The notes beneath the pieces are model-generated. The model searched no databases. It was not told where the DNA came from and saw only the letters and a list, made by a program, of their open reading frames with translations. From Thalassia testudinum (Eukaryota > Streptophyta > Magnoliopsida > Alismatales > Hydrocharitaceae), in contig JAZHRO010000063.1 in assembly GCA_037157565.1 (NCBI GenBank), positions 88,440,001 through 88,504,000 of the forward strand: DNA of 64,000 bases, in the 5' to 3' direction. Below are positions 21,970 through 34,328 of the stretch, one piece after another (positions within the stretch are counted from its first letter, which is position 1; every line of letters begins with the position of its first letter). The position numbers were made by a program, and so were the translations under genes.

Positions 21970-22440
21970 TCTCAAAACCTTAGGAATGTTAAGATTGAAG
22001 ATAATGAAATCCATGACATGCTAGAAATTATCAATTCAATCAATTACATCCCTCAAAATCCTACGTGGATGTCTCATAGATTGGTCAGCCATGTGGATTT
22101 GTATTTTTAGTAGGTTGAATGTTCCCAAATCCAATCATCTCATAGATCTTATTGGGCATTAGGTTGATAGAAGCCCCCAACTCAATTAAAGCCCTGGCAA
22201 AGTCTAGATCATTAATTTTACATGAAATTAGAAGGATTCCTAGGGCTCTTTTCTTGGTATGTAAATCCTTTGGGAGAATAGAGCTAGCTTGTTCGAAAAG
22301 GATCACCTTTTCATGATTATTTAATTTTGGCTTGCACTTAGTAGTAGTAAATTCTTTCAAAAACTTTGCACAAATCAGGATGTGTTCAATAGCTTCCAAA
22401 AGTGGGATATTAATTTGTACGTGTTTGAACACTTCCAACC
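21970..22440 (-). pseudogene. Protease of element D (interrupted by B)
   Basis: FKHVQINIPLLEAIEHI and VILFEQASSIL precede ALIELGASINLMP. The catalytic Asp of D-L-G-A-S is replaced by Glu, so the enzyme would be inactive. The next segment, with frameshift and stops (MRHPRRILRDVID-like), runs into the insertion of B at 21970. It is in the same frame as the upstream gag tail. Confidence 0.85.
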
Positions 22441-23209
22441 AGGTCTCATTTTTAGGCTCAGGCTTCTTTTTCGTAGGCTCAACAAAAGTGATTTGAATCT
22501 TTGGATCCTCAAAATCATGAGCGTAGATCTTGTCCTAAATCTCAAGTGTATTAATCAAAGTTGGTTTATCATGATCCTAGGTTTTCTGATTTCAGTGCAT
22601 AAGGTTCTGAGTGGTCTTGCCACTTCTCAAGGTGATGGACTTAGTAGTGGTAGGCAGGTACAGATTCCCTTGAGAAGTAGGAGTAGGAAGGACAGGTGTA
22701 GAAGGATGTGGAACTTGAGGTGAATAAAAACTAGAGGGAGTCAAAGGAGCTGGTTGAATCACATGTGCTTGGTTGAATCCCTGAGGATTGTGTCCATGAT
22801 TAGGCATGTTTCTAGGGTTCGAAATGGGTTGGGAAGGGAGGGCACCAATAGGCCTATCATTAGGTTTAGGCCCTATCTAGTTCTTCAAATCCCTGATGGA
22901 CTAGGTCAATTGTTGCATAGCTTGCAACATGAAATTATTTGTGTCCACTAGTTAATGGTTCTGATTCAATATAACCAACTCAGTTTGGCTAGGATAGTTA
23001 TGGGGCACCAATTGATAGGTCTAACCCTGGTCGAAAGTTTTAGGTAACCTAGGGTTCAACTGATAGGGTTTAGGCTGTGGAATTTGTTTGTTTCCTTACC
23101 CTTGGCATTTCCAACAAAAATTCAGGTGATTTCTCCAACCAGGATTATAAGTGTTGGAGAAATGATTTCTATTGTTTCCTTTGATAGCCGACACATCCTC
23201 ATATCCAGG
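22441..23209 (-). pseudogene. gag C-terminus of element D
   Basis: FSNTYNPGWRNHLNFCWK (about 23160-23110), a conserved gag tail motif, is followed by a proline-rich region with HAHVIQPAPLTPSSFY-like sequence and SITLRSGK, which leads into protease in one frame with several stops. The upstream part of gag is separated from it by insertion E. Confidence 0.8.
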
Positions 23210-23782
23210 TGATGATGAGGATAGGAGCATAGAGTCAGGATAGCAGGGATCAAAGGACCCTGTGTGGGCCACGTGAGATGGACCTGGTAATAATAACAAA
23301 TGGATATAAATGACTGCAATGCAGTGATGATTGATTGATGTACTGTTGTAGTATGTAATACTGAGAGTGTCATAGTGGTGAGTTAGGGTGAGTACCAGTC
23401 ATTACAACCATTATTATTATTTACTTATCTAATTTTTACTAGTTTTGTTCCAGGTCGTTCACTGGGAGTCAATTTATTGAATTACATCACTCACTCTTTG
23501 ATCTCAAAATTATCCTCTAATTCCAAAAAGAAACTTTACATCTTATTAAAGAATGTATGAATATAAAAATGGTTTTCCTACTTACTAAAAGTTAATATTA
23601 ATGCTTGTAAAAATTAACTAACTAAAAACAAGCACCAAACAATTTATTACTATACTAAAAACTATGTTTTTTACAGGTTATAATATTACTACTAACATGG
23701 AAGTACACAATAGACTAAGATGTTATAGTATATTAACTTAACTTACTAGTCTGTTATCTATAGTAACACATACAGTAGTTTT

Positions 23783-23873
23783 AGTGACAGACATAAGCGT
23801 CGCTAGATCTCAGAAAACACTATATACAAACCTAAAGAGCCAAACTGAGGTCTGTAGCGACGTTTATGGTGAC
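23783..23873. repeat. Imperfect 30-bp inverted repeat in E
   Basis: The left arm (23783-23813) contains AAGCGTCGCTAGATCTCAG and the right arm (23845-23873) contains CTGAGGTCTGTAGCGACG, complementary with a few mismatches and a gap. The loop of about 31 bases is AT-rich. It resembles the end hairpins of small DNA transposons, though I cannot assign a family. Confidence 0.6.
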
Positions 23874-24174
23874 ATTTTATTCTGTTAGTAAATATATGGG
23901 TTTATTTATACAAATGTAATGGGCTATACTATGTATACATATATATATTTATATGTTTATCTTTTTCTTGTATTTGCATTTACATATGTATACTTCTTCT
24001 GTGTATGTACACCTTCTGTCTCTCTGTGTTAAACTCACTTAATTTCTGTTCTTCTTCTCTTTTGTTTTTGAGTTATGTTTCAGCCTAAACAAAGATTTCA
24101 AGTGCTGCGGCGAAGGGGATTAAGCAACCGTCATTAGCTTTTATTAATCAGTTAAAAATGCATTCAATTTGCAG

Positions 24175-24372
24175 GCACGCTATTCGAGGGAGACACTGCA
24201 CCCAGAGGGTGGGACCAAACCTCTAAATAATCATGCCCCAACCTTCATTAGACCGCTTAATTACGATTTCGAACTCAGCACAGGGTCTCAGCACCACGCC
24301 AAATGCTTCACGGGCCCCCAGCCCCACACATGTTCGTATGATCGTATCAGAATGCTCATAATCGGATCAAAG
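24175..24372 (+). other. Exon-like open segment in E
   Basis: A stretch of 198 bases (66 codons) is open in one frame. It is bordered by a plausible acceptor (TTCAATTTGCAG) and donor (AAG then GTAATG), both in phase 0. The translation (TLHPEGGTKPLNNHAPTF and so on) matches nothing I recognise. It could be a captured host exon or chance. Confidence 0.25.
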
Positions 24373-24462
24373 GTAATGGCTATTCATTCGTTTCGGGCCA
24401 GCGCCAGTGACGAGTGAACCAAAGGAAACACAAATTCCTGTTATAGCACTGCGCGTGATTTG

Positions 24463-24504
24463 CAGCGCACGATGTGGCACTATTCTAGCGCCACATCTGC
24501 GCTG
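24463..24504. repeat. 15-bp inverted repeat with GCGC motifs in E
   Basis: The arms CAGCGCACGATGTGGC and GCCACATCTGCGCTG pair with one unpaired base. Further GCGC words lie on both sides (24451-24518). The clustering is reminiscent of subterminal repeats of CACTA-type transposons. Confidence 0.6.
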
Positions 24505-24539
24505 GAAATCGGGCGCAGCTACGTCTGAAAGTAATTTTG

Positions 24540-26500
24540 GCCCTCGATTCGAGGGCCATAACTTATTAAAAAAAATAAAATAAAATATGGAATATAAAGT
24601 ATTTACATAATACTATATAATTGTTCGATTAATTTTTAATTTTAGTTAGGTTCACTATACAAATAAATTAATTAAAGTGGGCTATTTTTACAGGCTAATT
24701 TAGGTGCTTTCTTGGTTAATTACTTATAAATTAGTTAGTAAATGGTCTAATTGACCTTATACAGATTTAGCTTACATACTTAAGTATTTTATACATATTT
24801 TTATTATATTTTGCCGAATTAATTTATGTTTTATTTATGTTTAAGTAGCAGTAATGGCTGTTTAACTTATAAACTAAATAACAGTAATATAAAAGGGGTA
24901 TAAATATACTTTAACTAGCTTAAATTACTTAAGATATATTAACCTAGGTCTAAATATTCAATTAACTTAATTATGACTCTAAATTACTAGTTTAGCTAAT
25001 TTAATTTAACAATCTGGCTATAACTGAATAAATTCAAATCAGTATATATGTAAATACAATTCAGTAATTATATATGTATAAATTCAATTCAGTAATTCAG
25101 TATTTATGTATATATGTATATAAGCTACATATAAATAGATATATACAATTTTATACATTATACAGTATGCTACATATATACTTATAAGGTAATATACTAT
25201 GTAAATACTGCCTATATACAGATATATATATAGATAGTATTTTAAATTAGATTACAGTATACTTATAGTTAGATTTCAGTAGGAGGTTGAGGATAGAAGG
25301 ATTGATTGTATTTAATTTTCCTTTTCTAACAGTAGCTTCAGCCACTGTCAGAGAGATGAGAAGAGGGGAATGTGTTCAGAGTGTTTAGTGTTTTAGATGA
25401 GAAGGGAAGAATTTAGAGAAGAGGGAAATATGTAGCTGCAAGATGCAGCAATTCACTGTGTAACTGGGATTAAAATCAATCAAAATCAACTGAAAAACAG
25501 ATAAGTAAATCCCAATTCTGGCAAGGGTTCAATTTCTCATGAAAATCACTAAATGTCTCAATTCAAATGCCCAAAAAACCCTCATCAAAAACCTCATTTC
25601 AGATTAAATCCAAAAACATCACTAAATTAATTCTTCCTAATGCTATAGACAGCATGAAGGAAGACTTAAGTCAGTCAATTAAAACCATAAGATCAAATCC
25701 CAATTTCTTGCAACCTTAAGGAGTATTGACAACTCCTTAGGTTAGGAAATTATCAGACAAACCAGACATCCATAAAAAAAAACTTATGAATGCAAGATCA
25801 GACTTCAAATTACCACAGTAATTATTACAGTAATTATCAAAACAGATAATGTATGGTTCTTCTGAATTATCAAAACAGTATTGAGAACTCATTAAAGGTT
25901 TCAAGGTAACTTGTGAATGCAAGATCAGACTAATGGATGCCTCTTCTGAGATGATTTCTATCACCAAAAATCCTCTCAGAATCCTTGCCAACATGGAATT
26001 CAACTCAACTTCAATTTGTCAGATTAGGCAGTAAATCCAGAAAGCGATAAATCCTTAAAATCCATGTTGAAAAGAAATCTGACAAACTGAAAAATTCGAC
26101 CAATAATCAAGGGGCTTTTGTGATCAAAGATGAGGTGAGTGAGAAGCCCCTTAGGTGCTTGTGACGCCAATTTCAAATCTGAGGTTGAAAACCAACCAGA
26201 TCTGAAATTGGATCAAGGTGTGTGGGTGAAAGATGAGAGAAACCTGTCCTAAAAAAAAAATCAGAACTGGATTGTGAAAAAAAATGGAGAGGGAGATAAT
26301 TTGAAACATGGTTTGATGAATTCTTCCCCTCTGATCTGGACTGATCAGAGGAGGTGAGGGGAGAGAATTTAAGCCTAATACTCTTACTACAACTACTTTA
26401 ACCTATAGCGAAAATTAAACATTAACAATTATGCTAATTCTACTCTAAACTACTTAACTACAGCAAAAACTAATTATGCAGAATTAAAAACCTAATCTAA
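24540..26500. other. AT-rich part of insertion E
   Basis: About 2 kb of AT-rich sequence with runs of TATATA (25060-25250) and no credible gene. ORFs are short and unlike known proteins. I see nothing else that can be named. Confidence 0.5.
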
Positions 26501-27573
26501 CAGGAAGAATGGGACCTATGGGTCCTTAGCCGGTGGCTAAGGAGGAAGAAAGGAGGAAGATGACTCCAGCAGAGGGAAGAGTCTGCTAGTGAGGCTCCAG
26601 GGTCATCCTCATGTGCTACGAAGTCCTTAGCGACGAGGAGTGTCGAGAGAAGGTGATGATTTCACAACCGGTGGCTGTGAAATCAGAGGCTGGATGGGGA
26701 GGAGAGACTGGAGTGGACGAATTGATCGCTAAGAGGTGTAGGAGGGAGCGATCCCTTGCGCGCGACACCACTGAGGTGCTTAAGTAGCAGCTCAGTGGCT
26801 GAGATCACCGCACAGGTGAGAATAAACAAGATGCAACCGACGGCGAGGATGTGAGGGGCGGAGTGCGCGGTGAGCTGAGCACAAGATCTGACCGTCATAT
26901 GAGATCTGGGGAGAGAGGTGAATGCACACACCGAATTACGTGAAAGTTCCATTCGAATCCAATCGCAGATCAAGATCTGAAGAGCAACGGATGGCTAAGA
27001 TTGGCCATGTTCTTCGCGCGCTACAGTGCGTGTGAAGAGTAGCAGGTCTCTCTCTGAAATGAAGGAAATTTTGCAGGAAGACCCTTGGACGAAGGGGTAG
27101 AATAATTGCATGCAGGCCCATAAGTGAGAAGAACTACAACTGGAAGGGCCTTGAAACCTTTCAAAAGGGTCCCTGCGGCTTACAAGTAGGTACAAAGAGG
27201 AGTATTTAAGGGTAAGAGTGTAATGCATGAAGGACCTAAGTGCAAACTACCTATTTCATAACCTAAATGATGTCCAATTGCCTTAAAATTTTTATATGTG
27301 CTTAATTGAACATTTAAGATATTGATTTTACTTCTGATTTGGCCTTTCAAACTTATTTATGTGTTCAATTGACGCATGGATCATCATTTGTGTTTTGCAT
27401 TCAGAATATCTCATTTTGTGACCTAATTATGAAGTTTTAACACAGAGTAAAGGTTTTAGGTCTTTTTCTTTAATTCCCACACCTAACCTTTTTATCTGTT
27501 AATTTGATATTGTTTTACTTAGTGTCTAGCTTAATTTCAGCTTTTTAGCTATGATGAGTAGCCACTCATCATC
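26501..27573 (-). repeat. Probable U3 part of the E LTR
   Basis: This is the sense-start side of E. It has short inverted words such as CCTTAGCCGGTGGCTAAGG (26522-26540) and TTCACAACCGGTGGCTGTGAA (26659-26679), and a TTAAATACTCC sequence near 27195 that could be a weak TATA element. The ORFs are not conserved proteins. Confidence 0.4.
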
Positions 27574-28600
27574 TGGGTCAGTTGGCTTGCATCTTGAGCT
27601 ATGTGCAGCTTGTTCATAAACTCCTTGGAGGAGCTTGGATAGTGGGTGATGGGAGGGTTGGTCCCTTCCTATTTTGGCTCAATAGTTCATCCAGGTTTTT
27701 CAATACAGCCTCAACTTTGTCCAATTTTTCACAGATTAAATTTATATCCACATTAATGGAGTTCTCCTAAACCTCATAAATTCCACCTCTAGGCTACATG
27801 GATCTTCCATAAGTTTCCATGGAGGCATTATTCATGGAATTCTTACTTGTATTCTCAAATAAATCAAAAGCATTATTTTCATCCTTACAAAGTTGCATCC
27901 ACAGGCTACATTCATAAGGCTCCTCATATGATCATTAAGCTTGTGATAAAAGATCTACACTAGTTGTCATCTAGGAACCTCATGAGGTAGGCATTTTCTA
28001 ATTAAATCCCTTATTCTCTCCCAAGATCCATGCAATGGTTCATTATGGTGTTGGGAGAAGGTGGTGATAACTCTTCTAAGTGCATTGGTTTTTCAGGAAG
28101 GTGCTTTTTAGCTCCCCCTATGTGTTAATGAGCTTTCCTATACACCTAAACCAATTACTAGCTTTCTCTTTTAGGACAAAAGGGAACAGTTTCATTTTTA
28201 GCACATCATCATTTTTATGCTACAAACACTACTAAGAATTGAAAGGGGTCTTCATCATTGTTACCCTTGAACTGAGGTAGGGGTTATATAATGGAGTGCT
28301 TAATCTAAAATTGAGCCTCTACAGGTAGGACCCTAACATGAGGTTGGTGTTGATACTGGACAGGGCTGTAAAAATCCCTTAAGGGTTTAGCCTACGAATG
28401 TTGGATCTATAAAATCTCAAGCACTTCTTGTATTTGGGTCTGATGATTCTATTGAAATTGATTAAACTGGAGTTGGGGGTTTTTGCATCTAAACCTGAGG
28501 GTCCATCTGATTCAGTGGTTGATTCAGGTTGGATGGGTTAGCCATCAAATCAAGATCAGAGTTTGAGTCTGATATAGAATTGGATTCACCAATGATCAGT
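27574..28600 (-). pseudogene. gag core of element D
   Basis: The sense translation shows an N-terminal region near MANPSNLNQPLNQMDPQV (28560-28490). The core then has LFPFVLKEKASNWFRCIGKL, RRVITTFSQHHNEPLHGSW and ERIRDLIRKC; a tail with NLICEKLDKVEAVLKNLDEL runs up to the E insertion. Many stops and several frame changes make it non-functional. Its order and motifs match gag of elements A and H. Confidence 0.82.
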
Positions 28601-30110
28601 CTCCTCCTTAGTTCTCTTTGTAGAGGTGGCACCAAGTGTGGATTTTGTGATATAGTTCTGTGTATACACTTGGAAGAATGTTATAGATGTAGAGAGAATA
28701 GGAGAGAGAAATGTGTGTGCATAATACAAGCATACAATTCTAGCCCTAGAAGGTTGCACCTATTGGTCCTAGTCGAAATTTTGTTAACCCTAGCTAAATG
28801 ACTTGACCATTGAATTACTTGGCTGGCCAGAAGGGTAGGACCCCCTAGGAAACCCCGCATGGTAGGACACCACTAGAGGTCAACACGGTTACCGCACCGA
28901 CCTTTCTTGTCACCAGTTAGTCCAAATAGATAAGGCCTTAGATAAAATAAAATCCAACCTAGTTGGCACGTCTATCAAATTAATTAGGGCTTGGGATTTA
29001 AAGTGCATAGGATTAAATGATGAGTGTGAGGGGGATGGTTGCCTAATTAATTCAATTTAGGTGTGTACGTACCATGCAAAGGGGTTCACAAAACAACCTT
29101 ATTACATATGGTGACATTTCAGGTTTAATGCTTGTATTAGTGTATTTCAAGGTTCACTTAGATAAATTCAAGAAAGGTTCTTGTGAGGCACACAAGGAGT
29201 TTTGTACGTCCCAAATAGTCTGATAAATTCCCTTTAAGTATGAAATGTAAGTGTGCTCTATCTTAAAGTGAAAACCCTAAGAGTAGATATTTGTAAATTG
29301 TGAACTTTACGTCTACATGGCTAAGTGTGGTGCAACCTAAGCAAAGTAATCAATGATGCTAGTGCATCACTAAGTAGGGTGATCAGAAATTTTTTTTCAT
29401 AATTTTCAATGTACTTTTTGTATTTTTCTCAAATTTAATAGTGCACTAGGGTCCTAAGGTCAGTTTTGACCCCCAGTCAGTGTTTAGGTTTTCTGTGCAA
29501 TCAAATGTGCTAAAAATATTTTTTTCAAATGTTTTTGAGATTCACAATTACCACACAAATCCAATGCTAGCATAGAACTTCCTATGCTGTTTTGAATAAA
29601 GAAAATTAGGAAGAAAATTCAAGTCTGATATCACTGTAGTTCATGAAATTTTAAAAATTCAATATAAGTCAGATGTGAGTGAAATTTGGACATGATCTTT
29701 CTAACTTCAATACCTACATCCAAGAGTAATTTTAGAATTTTTGGAAGTGTATAAATTTATAAACTATTTTTAACAAATTTGGGTGCAGTTTGATTTTGAG
29801 GAGGTGGTTTTGCTGATTTCAAAGGGATAATGCCCACCAAGAAGATTTTTTTTCTTTTATGGAAGGCATATAAACCAAAGCAACTTTCTAACCTATGGAT
29901 TAAGAGAAGAATCTAATTTTTTTATGTAGAAATAGAATCTAATCCTAATCTAAGGGTACTTACCTCTAAATTGTTGAATCCTTCTTGTGTTGCTTCGCTA
30001 TTTTCATTAGATTTTTTGATTCCTACATATAGATCAACAAACACATGCAAAGATGGATAAGTAACTTAGAAACAAATACAAAGAGGAAAGGCGAAAATAA
30101 ATCCATTGCC
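28601..30110 (-). other. Element D leader
   Basis: Non-coding leader of about 1.5 kb. The block 28830-28925 (GGTAGGACCCCCTAGG, CCGACCTTTCTTGTCACC) resembles the leader of A. The rest is AT-rich without credible genes. Confidence 0.5.
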
Positions 30111-30128
30111 TCCCTAGCAATAGTGCCA
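30111..30128 (-). other. Element D primer-binding site
   Basis: The sense strand reads TGGCACTATTGCTAGGGA, a diverged tRNA-Asp-type PBS, five bases from the LTR end. Confidence 0.82.
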
Positions 30129-30133
30129 AAAAG

Positions 30134-32040
30134 TGTTTTGTTCGTAGATGTGATTGCAAGAAATCACTTTTTGTTGTAGTAAATGCGCACAGAAGCTTTT
30201 GAAATTTGTAAATTGATTTAACTTGTAAGATTTTTCAAAAAAAAAAAAGGGAGATTGAGTTGTTCACAGGGAGGAAAATAGTTCAAAATCTCTTTCCAAT
30301 ACTAGAACTAGAATCGATTATCAAGCAAGATGACTATTCGAACTAGACATGCAAATTCTAACTATATACTAGAAAGCTTACAACTTGAAGATTGATTGTG
30401 CAACAATCAGAGGACTTAATCAACCTGAATTGAATTAGATACTAGCTTAACTTAGCAATAATACATGCATAAGCTACAAATGTTGCATCATAACTGCTCT
30501 AGTTAGCTATTGATAGAATAATGCTATTTTCCCTTACTATTTGTGAATAATTGTATTTACATATAATAATGAGCTCAGGAGATGGCTTGAATCTAAATAA
30601 AAGCTTGATAGAAGATGGAGTTGCAGCAGAGCTTGATAGAAGATGGAGTTGGAACAAAGCTAGGAATAAAGATGAAATGAAGATAGAGAGTAAGAAGGGT
30701 GTAGACTAGTTTACTTGTAAGAATAATTGTAGAAATTAATGTAACGAAGAACCTAGGACAACCCATTCCCGATGCCTGCCACTTATTAGGCTAATTTAGC
30801 CTAAAAACCTAAAACGTGGATAGTGTTATCCATGTTACTACCCATGCTATCCCTACTCACATCCCCCACTTGGGATATCTCCATCCTAAACCCTAAACGA
30901 ACTTTCCAGCACACTTCCAAACGTCCAAGCAGTGTGTCTAGACATCCAATCCCTATAGAAACCCTAGCTAGAACCTTACTCCAATACTGATACAGAATTG
31001 GTTGTCCAACCTATTCTTCTAGATGTTTAACTTTGAAGTATAAGTCATTTGACCACACTTCTGGACGTCTGAAGGTCCTCTCTGGTTCATATTTTTGGAA
31101 CTAGATGCCTGAGCTTGCCTCCTTTGACCTAGAAACCCTACCATACACCTTAGGAAACCTATTTAGAGACCTCCTAAGCCTATCCCACTACCTTTAACCC
31201 TAACCCAAGTAGGTTAGACCCTAATCCTAATCCAAAGACCCAATGAGGTTCACAAAAAACTTGATTGACTCAATGTGATTCAATTAGGCTAACCCTTTGA
31301 TTAATTGGGCTCATGGATCCCAATTGGAAGTCTACTTTTCCCAATTAGACTACAATGAGTCTAATTAGAGTCAAGTAAACCTAACCTAATCAAGGTGCAT
31401 ACCTAGTTGATTGGTTGCACCAAAAAATAATCAAGTTCACATAGGACTTGACTGAATACCCATGCAAGTCTAATTTGATCCAATTAGAATCCAATTTACT
31501 CACCCACAACTTAATTAGTTTGATGAAGAACCTAATTAGGGATTTCCTAACCCAATTACACACACATACACCTAATTAGATGAGAACACAACCAACTTGA
31601 CCCAACCTACTATACCCTAGGGTAACCCAACCCACTTAGGACTAAACTCAATGCAACCTGTCCTTACCTTCACCATTTGGATAGCCACTCTAGAAGACTC
31701 TAGAGTGCTCCATCACTCTCCCAACCTTGTCTACGCTCGGCCCAACTTCTTCCCCAAAAAGTGGATCTAAGAAGACCACTTCAAGACCTAAAGTTGGTGC
31801 CTAAGGCCTCCCTTCTAGAGCCTTCCAAAGCCAACTCTAAGAGCCCCCCATCCTTATAAAGACCCACACTTTTTGGTTGCCCATCATCATCACCTTCGAC
31901 CCCCGATAGCCATCCCTCTTCCTCCAATCAAAGCACTCCTCCACCATCTCCAAGAGGCAGGCCACCACACCTCGTGGTCATTGTCCTCCCTCCCTCCACC
32001 TCCAAGCCAAACAGCCACCAAGGACCACCCTTGGTGCCCT
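30134..32040 (-). repeat. Element D 5' LTR (right end uncertain)
   Basis: It starts at 30134 with TGTTTTGTTCG and contains a CCTGTGAACAACTC-like U5 motif (minus strand, 30249-30275). A TTTATAAGGA sequence near 31855 (minus strand) could be a TATA element. No second copy is in the window, so the right end is placed only where element F plausibly begins. A 22-base word beginning AGCTTGATAG is tandemly repeated at 30602 and 30630. Confidence 0.6.
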
Positions 32041-32778
32041 TGACTCTGATAGCTATAGTAGTTCTTCTAATGCTTTATATTTTGCATCTTATCACTTAGA
32101 AGTAGCTAGTATATTCTCCATCTTAGGGCATGCCTAGGCTCTCCTTAGGCTATAGGTGTGCTCCTCTCTGTGTGGTCTAGACGGATCCCTATGCCCATTA
32201 TCTAGCCACCACCATCCTCCAATGCCAACGGCTCCCTGAGCATTGTCGGCGAGATGATTTTCTGTAGCGTAGTAGTAGTTATATTAGAGCTCTTTTTTGC
32301 ATAAAAACATTCCTCTAGCTTCAATTTTTGTAAACATGAATGATTCATGAAATGAAAATTTGAATATCTTACTTTGGATCATTATGTTTCTATTTTAAAA
32401 AATCACAAACAAAAATAATATCATGGCAGTACCGGGACATATAAATGATTTAGTGCTTGACGTAAACGTAGTTGGTAGTGTTCACATTGTAGAGATCATG
32501 CGTATGGACACACACACTCACGTTTATCATCTTCCTCATGCATGCATACATTGTTCGTGTTAACAATACTACCGGAGAAATGATTTTGCATAATCTAGAA
32601 ACCGAACTACGATTCTAGGTAGATTTACAAGAAAAAGAACATTAGAATCATTTCGCTATTTTCGCCTCCTTGAGATCGATCGGGACTCACTACAACTCTC
32701 ATTATTATTTTTGTTTAAGTTGATTTTCACATCTATACTACGATGAAAATAACCATTTTGGTGATTTTATACTTAACA
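32041..32778 (+). repeat. Element F 5' LTR (left end uncertain)
   Basis: The end ...ACTTAACA at 32778 precedes the PBS. CCTTGAGATCGATCGGGACTC (32668-32688) resembles the U5 motif of element H. The beginning is uncertain: TGACTCTGATAG at 32041 or TGATAGC at 32047 are candidates, and no second copy is available to decide. Confidence 0.45.
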
Positions 32779-32780
32779 AA

Positions 32781-32798
32781 TGGCACCGATGGAGGCAA
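32781..32798 (+). other. Element F primer-binding site (degenerate)
   Basis: TGGCACCGATGGAGGCAA retains only part of the tRNA-Asp-type PBS, but its position directly after an LTR-like end supports the call. Confidence 0.55.
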
Positions 32799-34328
32799 GG
32801 CGAATATGATTTTTGATTTGTGACATCATTTCTAACATCTTTGCATTTGCTTGCTTTTTGGTGTGTAGGAGATCAAATGGGGAATATGCGCACACGTCAA
32901 GCAAAGCTGAATATCTAAATAGGTGCACACCCTTTTTCTTAGATCTTAGGATTTCGGTTGAGCCTTAGGTTAGTTGTTTGAAAAAAAGAAAGAAAAATTA
33001 AAAAAAAAAGAAGAAAAAAAAGAGTATTTGCGAAAGAAAAAAAACTTTTAGTGAAAGAGGCCTTTCCGTTTCAAAATCTCTTTTTAAAGCCATTTTGTTA
33101 TTTCTAGAAATTCAGCCAGCAATTTCTTTGCGTTTTGAAAATTATTTTTCTAAATATTTATTGATCTAAAATTTGTAAAATTTGGTCTAAATGTGCATTT
33201 CCAATACCTCTTTCCAACGTGACCTTTTATTAGAGAAAATTCGTACTATACAAAATTTAAAAATTCACACTGTGGACAAGGGTCAAACGAATTGGAAATT
33301 ATTTTTCGGTCTTCAATGATTTATTTTGCATGGCATATAAATCTGATTGACTTGAAATTTGTGGGTTTTGAGAAATATTTAAAGAATCGTTAACTAGAAT
33401 ATTATTATCAAATTTTTGGATCTGAGTTGTTACTATTGCAAGGTGAAAAACTAACATGGAGTCAATCTACCTTATCAACCCCGTGTTAGTTAGAAATTAA
33501 TATAAAATCACTCAAAATAGTAAAAATCAAATAAGCATACTCTGGAAAGATGATTTGAAAAGGAATCTATCTGTCAATTTTCATTCAATTTGGATTCCAG
33601 ATCTGTTGTACAGAATATTTTCAAGTTGTTGATCGGTCTACTGCCTGATTTATGTTAGAAGCTGCATAGACCCTAGGTGCCACTTTAAGGGTTTTGATCA
33701 ATTGTAGAGACCAATTGACTAGGATTGGACTCACTTGAGTCCATTGCCTAGTGGGTGAGCCTAATTACTTGGTTGACCACCTCACCTAATTCAATAAAAA
33801 AAAAAAATCTAGGCTATTTGGTCCATAAGTGGGGGTAAGGTTAATTAAAATCATGAAGAAAATCTTATCTTAACCTATATTTGTTGCTTAACTACTGGGT
33901 AATCAAAATTTCCTTAGCCAAACCCAGTGACCAAGTCTGCGAGGTAGCACCAAATGGTCGCGTCTAAGGGGTATCAAGGAACTGGAGGCGCAAGCCAAAG
34001 GAAGAACCTTCCTATTAGTCCCCTCGTATTCTGACTAGCTGGGTTAGCTTAGGAAACAGGGATCATTTTTTGTTGGTTTTATAACAAATACACTCCAAGA
34101 AATTGAATGTGAACATGAAAATCTGGTCATTGACTTTAAGGACCACATTTGATTGAAAGGCCTTTACCGTGCTATCTTGATTGCACCAACCCTTGTAGTT
34201 GGTGTATGGGAGAAGGTCGTTAAGACCTAAGTTGGTTGGACCTTGGGAGCCTAACCCAAGGCAATGTAGGCGACTCTTTGCATTGCCTTCTTCTTCCTCT
34301 CCCCACCCATCTATTCTGTTAGCCGACA
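32799..34328 (+). other. Element F leader
   Basis: Non-coding leader of about 1.5 kb with A-rich tracts (32980-33050). There is no credible gene; the minus-strand ORF at 34063-34329 is a chance opening. Confidence 0.5.

Larger units (their letters stand above)
23210..27573 (-). mobile_element. Insertion E: probable solo LTR, 4.4 kb
   Basis: It separates two parts of one gag gene. The right end reads on the minus strand TGATGAGTGGCTACTCATCA, very like the LTR start of element H; the left end on the plus strand starts TGATGATGAGG, so ends are TG and CA. I see no PBS, no GGCATGGGGG tract and no gag-pol sequence inside, which favours a solo LTR, possibly with nested DNA-transposon fragments. The flanking bases (CCAGG left, TCTGG right) do not form a clear direct repeat, so the left boundary is tentative. 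Confidence 0.45.
21970..32040 (-). mobile_element. Element D: Athila-like host element, interrupted
   Basis: On the minus strand: 5' LTR from about 32040 to 30134, PBS 30111-30128, leader, gag (28600-27574), then insertion E, then gag C-terminus and protease (23209-21970), where element B interrupts. RT onwards should lie beyond A and B, outside the window. D is the outer host of the left nest. Confidence 0.75.

Noticed and set aside
23783..23873. Inverted repeat in E as a microRNA precursor
   Set aside because: Arms of about 30 bases with mismatches are possible for a precursor, but there is no supporting small-RNA or conservation evidence and a transposon origin is simpler.
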